Positions 15,396 to 17,847 of a stretch of DNA of 17,847 nucleotides are shown here, in pieces. A program made the translations under genes and the position numbers. Positions within the stretch are counted from its first letter, which is position 1, and every line of letters begins with the position of its first letter. Source of the DNA: an uncultured Erysipelotrichaceae bacterium (GTDB taxonomy: Bacteria; Bacillota_I; Bacilli_A; Erysipelotrichales; Erysipelotrichaceae); contig CALCFG010000057.1 of the NCBI GenBank assembly GCA_937900565.1, forward strand, positions 1-17,847, written 5' to 3'. Under the pieces are notes generated by a model. That model was not told the DNA's origin. It made no database searches and was given only the letters and a program-made list of their open reading frames with translations.

Positions 15396-16745
15396 GTAGA
15401 AAGTAATCGTTTCATTGGCACTGGCAACACGGATTGAGCCGCGATGCATTGTAACAATTTCTTTGACAATCGCTAAACCTAATCCTGAGCCGCCGGTAGC
15501 CGAAGTACGCGATGTATCAGCGCGATAAAATGGTTCAAATAAACGATCGAGTTTATCCGGATGAATGGTGGCGGCTTGATTGCTCATAATAAATTCAACA
15601 TAATTATCGTTAATGGTAGCATCCAGTGTAATCGTAGTATTTTCATACGCATAATGAATGGCATTTTTAATTAAGTTATCAAATACTCGTGCCATTTTAT
15701 CGCAATCCATGGCAATCAAACAACTATCGTCTTTATGACTAAATTTGAAGGTTAGATGACGTTTAGATAACATTGGTTGAAATTCAAAAACCGTTTGATC
15801 AATTAGACGATAAATATCACTGGTCGTAGTAGTAAGTTCCATCTGTGTAATATTAAAATGAGTGATTTCAAATAATTCATTAATCAATTCTTCCACACGA
15901 TAGGCCTTATCCAATGCTACATCAATGTAATGATCTCGCGTAGTATCGGATATATCTTTTTCTAGGTCCAATAGTGATAAATACCCAATCACTGAAGTTA
16001 ATGGTGTTTTAAGATCATGCGCTAAATATGTAACCAATTCATCCTTACGTTTTTCATTCTCTTTTGCACTAATTTGATTCCTTAATGAAGTTAAGCGTAG
16101 TGCATTGAGTTTATCTTGCAATGGCGCTAAGTCACTTTCTAAATGAATTTCACTATTTAAATCCGTACTCATTTGTTCAATGACGGCGTACATACTATCA
16201 ATATAAGATAATGGTTTTAGGAAATCATAGAAAGTAATAATGGATAGGACAACAATGGGATAAATAATAACAATCAATGGGAAGTATTCTAATAAGATAG
16301 ATAACAAATCATAAATAATTCCATAGTTTCTTAATTCTAAAAAGCCATATATATTTAAGAATAAAATAAAAAATACAAAGGATAAAATGGCAGCAATTGT
16401 AAGATGACCCAGATAACGCAATACCAATTGTTTTCCTAAAGACTTTTTAAAATCTTCACTTGTTTTAATGTTTTGTACATTTACCTTTTGCTTAAATTGA
16501 ATGGGAAAAGCAATAACGACATATATTGCATAAAGAATTAAGCAAAAGGTTATAACATCGACAATTACATAAAGGTAATAAAAAGGAAAAATAGTTGAAA
16601 TTATATTATTACCAATGATTAATGCCAAAGAAATAGCAGCGGCTAAGCCAACATTAGTTAGTATTTCTTTTCGTAATGATTTACTATCTGTTGTATGAAT
16701 ATAAAAACGATATTTAATTTTTTCAAATAAATCTAATTTATTCAT
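15375..16745 (-). CDS. vanS: VanS-type sensor histidine kinase
   Basis: The membrane kinase partner of VanR, 456 residues. Four hydrophobic segments (about 33-51, 58-80, 111-134, 146-172) precede a linker and the kinase core. The H-box TYLAHDLKTPLTSVIGYL places the phosphorylated His at 243 and closely matches VanS kinases. The N-box DNLIKNAIHYAYENT, F-box LFEPFYRAD and G-box GGSGLGLAIVKEIV follow. The start is ATG 16745, which overlaps the vanR stop as ATGAATAA; the frame is open further upstream to 16886, but that part lies wholly within vanR and lacks an RBS. Four membrane segments exceed the two of VanA-type VanS, so little extracytoplasmic sequence is available for ligand binding. The gene is followed by repeats and a terminator before vanW. 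Confidence 0.93.
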   Translation of the reverse strand: MNKLDLFEKIKYRFYIHTTDSKSLRKEILTNVGLAAAISLALIIGNNIISTIFPFYYLYVIVDVITFCLILYAIYVVIAFPIQFKQKVNVQNIKTSEDFKKSLGKQLVLRYLGHLTIAAILSFVFFILFLNIYGFLELRNYGIIYDLLSILLEYFPLIVIIYPIVVLSIITFYDFLKPLSYIDSMYAVIEQMSTDLNSEIHLESDLAPLQDKLNALRLTSLRNQISAKENEKRKDELVTYLAHDLKTPLTSVIGYLSLLDLEKDISDTTRDHYIDVALDKAYRVEELINELFEITHFNITQMELTTTTSDIYRLIDQTVFEFQPMLSKRHLTFKFSHKDDSCLIAMDCDKMARVFDNLIKNAIHYAYENTTITLDATINDNYVEFIMSNQAATIHPDKLDRLFEPFYRADTSRTSATGGSGLGLAIVKEIVTMHRGSIRVASANETITFYLSLPLS

Positions 16746-17427
16746 CAATACGATACCCCACTCCCCAGACTGTTTTAATATATTTCGGATGTCGACTTGG
16801 TTCATGCAATTTTTCCCGTAAACGGGCGATATGTGCCATAACTGTATTATTGGAATTAAAGAATTTTTCCTTCCATACAGCTTCAAATAGCGCTTCGCTA
16901 CTTACGACTTGATTAATATGTTGGGCAAGATAAGTAAGAATTTCAAATTCTAAAGGGGTAAGTTCAATTGGTTGATCATTGAGTGTCACACTGTGTTTTT
17001 TTACATTGATGCTTAAACCACGTATTTCAATGCAATCTTTACTATCATTATTATCCTTGTTATAACGTGTGTAACGACGTAATTGACTTTTAACCCGTGT
17101 TACGAGTTCTAATGGATTGAATGGTTTTGTAATGTAATCGTCTGCACCAATCGTTAAGCCAGTAATTTTATCAAAATCAGCAATTTTTGCAGTTACCATT
17201 ATGATTGGATAATAATACGATTGGCGGATGAGTGAGCATAACGAAAAACCATCAATATCAGGTAACATAACATCAAGTAATGCTAAATCAAAAGTTTGGC
17301 AATTAATATAATCTTTTGCTGTCTTACCATCATAGGCTACTGTAATGTTATAACCTTCATTTTTTAATACTAATGCAATTAAATCGGCAATTTCTTTTTC
17401 ATCATCAACAACTAAAATATTTTTCAT
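16738..17427 (-). CDS. vanR: VanR-type OmpR-family response regulator
   Basis: A 229-residue response regulator that is expected to activate the resistance genes when phosphorylated by VanS. The receiver domain (1-115) has Asp8/Asp9, phospho-acceptor Asp52 (LLDVMLPDIDG), Thr79 (MVTAK) and Lys101 (ITKPFNPLEL). The C-terminal winged-helix domain has LTPLEFEILTYLAQH and a recognition helix in NTVMAHIARLREKL, and ends KTVWGVGYRIDE. RBS AGGAGA precedes ATG 17427, with an extended -10 element about 30 nt upstream. It is first in the cluster and overlaps vanS by 8 nt, so the pair is translationally coupled. No vanU-like regulator gene is seen upstream, unlike in the E. faecalis vanG operon. Confidence 0.94.
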   Translation of the reverse strand: MKNILVVDDEKEIADLIALVLKNEGYNITVAYDGKTAKDYINCQTFDLALLDVMLPDIDGFSLCSLIRQSYYYPIIMVTAKIADFDKITGLTIGADDYITKPFNPLELVTRVKSQLRRYTRYNKDNNDSKDCIEIRGLSINVKKHSVTLNDQPIELTPLEFEILTYLAQHINQVVSSEALFEAVWKEKFFNSNNTVMAHIARLREKLHEPSRHPKYIKTVWGVGYRIDE

Positions 17428-17453
17428 ACTTCTCCTAAAAAATAACTAATCAA

Positions 17454-17462
17454 ATTATATCA
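17454..17462 (-). promoter_or_regulatory. Extended -10 promoter for vanRS
   Basis: Minus-strand TGATATAAT (17462-17454) is a perfect TGnTATAAT element, 27 nt before the vanR start codon. No good -35 is present, consistent with an extended -10 promoter or one that needs an activator. Upstream, minus-strand TCGTTAAGCATTG partly resembles the VanR-like box near vanW, but the match is loose. Confidence 0.6.
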
Positions 17463-17659
17463 AGGCCTTTGCAATGCTTAACGATTCTTTGGAAAATATA
17501 ATAATTTTGTAAGAAATTGATTGGTTGATTGCCCTTTGTGGTACATTTACGTTACTGAAAGGTTCACATCATAAAATAAGAGTGTAGGTAACATCTTTGT
17601 AATTTTTTTTGTCATAGTGCGATGTAAAAATGGGTGATATCAAACTTAACTAATTTAAA

Positions 17660-17683
17660 AGAAAGGACGATATGATCCTCTCT
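17660..17683 (-). terminator. Possible weak terminator after the relE-like pseudogene
   Basis: AGAAAGGA (17660-17667) can pair with TCCTCTCT (17676-17683) with one G-U pair, and four T follow on the minus strand. It would separate the toxin remnant from vanRS. The stem is short and the T-run poor. Confidence 0.35.
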
Positions 17684-17847
17684 TTATTTATACACTTCTT
17701 TTCGATGTCACGCTTTGATTAGTTCTATTAATAAAACATTATCATAAATCTTAGCAAACAATCGATAATCACCAACACTTTATTGCCACATTTCTTTTAA
17801 ATCTCCAGTTAATGTTTTACCTTTTCCATCACCTAAAACAATCGTAT
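17684..17847 (-). pseudogene. relE: RelE/ParE-type toxin remnant, cut by window edge
   Basis: The minus-strand frame entering from the right edge reads VLGDGKGKTLTGDLKEMWQ, a TAA stop (17782-17780), SVGDYRLFAKIYDNVLLIEL, IKA, a TGA stop (17710-17708), then HRKEVYK and TAA at 17686-17684. This matches the C-terminal half of RelE-family toxins (LTGDLKGLWRYRVGDYR..., then GHRREVY), with stops at positions normally held by Tyr or Arg and by Gly. Intact relatives are ribosome-dependent mRNA endonucleases paired with an antitoxin. The two stops make this copy inactive. The N-terminal half and any antitoxin lie outside the window. Confidence 0.75.

Noticed and set aside
16746..16886. Longer vanS start giving 47 extra residues
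   Set aside because: The extension lies entirely inside vanR in another frame. ATG 16745 fits the 8-nt overlap pattern and the normal VanS N terminus.
17673..17720. Rightward 15-codon frame starting ATGATCCTCTCT with an AAAGGA RBS
   Set aside because: It is antisense to the relE remnant and its start lies within the hairpin arms; coding value cannot be supported.

Overview
The window is AT-rich DNA with Shine-Dalgarno-led, tightly packed genes and many intrinsic terminators. It most likely comes from a low-GC Bacillota chromosome. The gene mix (GH2 beta-galactosidase, PrsA foldase, SUF system in the order C-D-S-U-B, vanG-type cluster) suggests a gut member of the Erysipelotrichia or a nearby lineage. 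That placement is inference; no rRNA or other marker gene is present.

Left part (1-4507): the 3' end of a beta-galactosidase gene enters from the left. A decayed Sel1-repeat/NUDIX gene follows, with three in-frame stops and a frameshift at a C8 tract. A bidirectional terminator separates it from three leftward genes: a membrane-anchored parvulin foldase (prsA-like), a SurA/PrsA-like lipoprotein, and a HIT-family hydrolase. The foldase pair shares a good sigma-A-type promoter and ends at its own terminator before hit.

Middle (4671-9411): a divergent promoter region leads into a complete, tightly coupled rightward SUF iron-sulfur assembly operon, sufC-sufD-sufS-sufU-sufB. SufS and SufU mobilise sulfur from cysteine onto the SufBCD scaffold. 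SufD is unusually short. A strong terminator closes the operon.

9412-10680 is a decayed stretch. It holds an unrecognised leftward pseudogene (two in-frame stops and a one-base frameshift) and a small rightward membrane-protein-like ORF interrupted by an amber codon. The terminators at its two ends share a 14-nt arm.

Right part (10680-17683): a leftward vanG-type glycopeptide-resistance cluster in the order vanR-vanS-vanW-vanG-vanXY-vanT. VanT supplies D-Ser, VanG joins D-Ala to D-Ser, VanXY removes D-Ala-ending precursors, VanRS senses and regulates, and VanW is of unknown function. All six frames look intact. Between vanS and vanW lies an intrinsic terminator that leaves almost no room for a downstream promoter, preceded by repeated ATGAC-type motifs and a possible VanR box. 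This is the most interesting regulatory feature of the window.

The far right edge carries the 3' end of a RelE-type toxin pseudogene. The van cluster therefore has gene remains on both sides. I see no transposase, integrase, CRISPR array, tRNA or rRNA.
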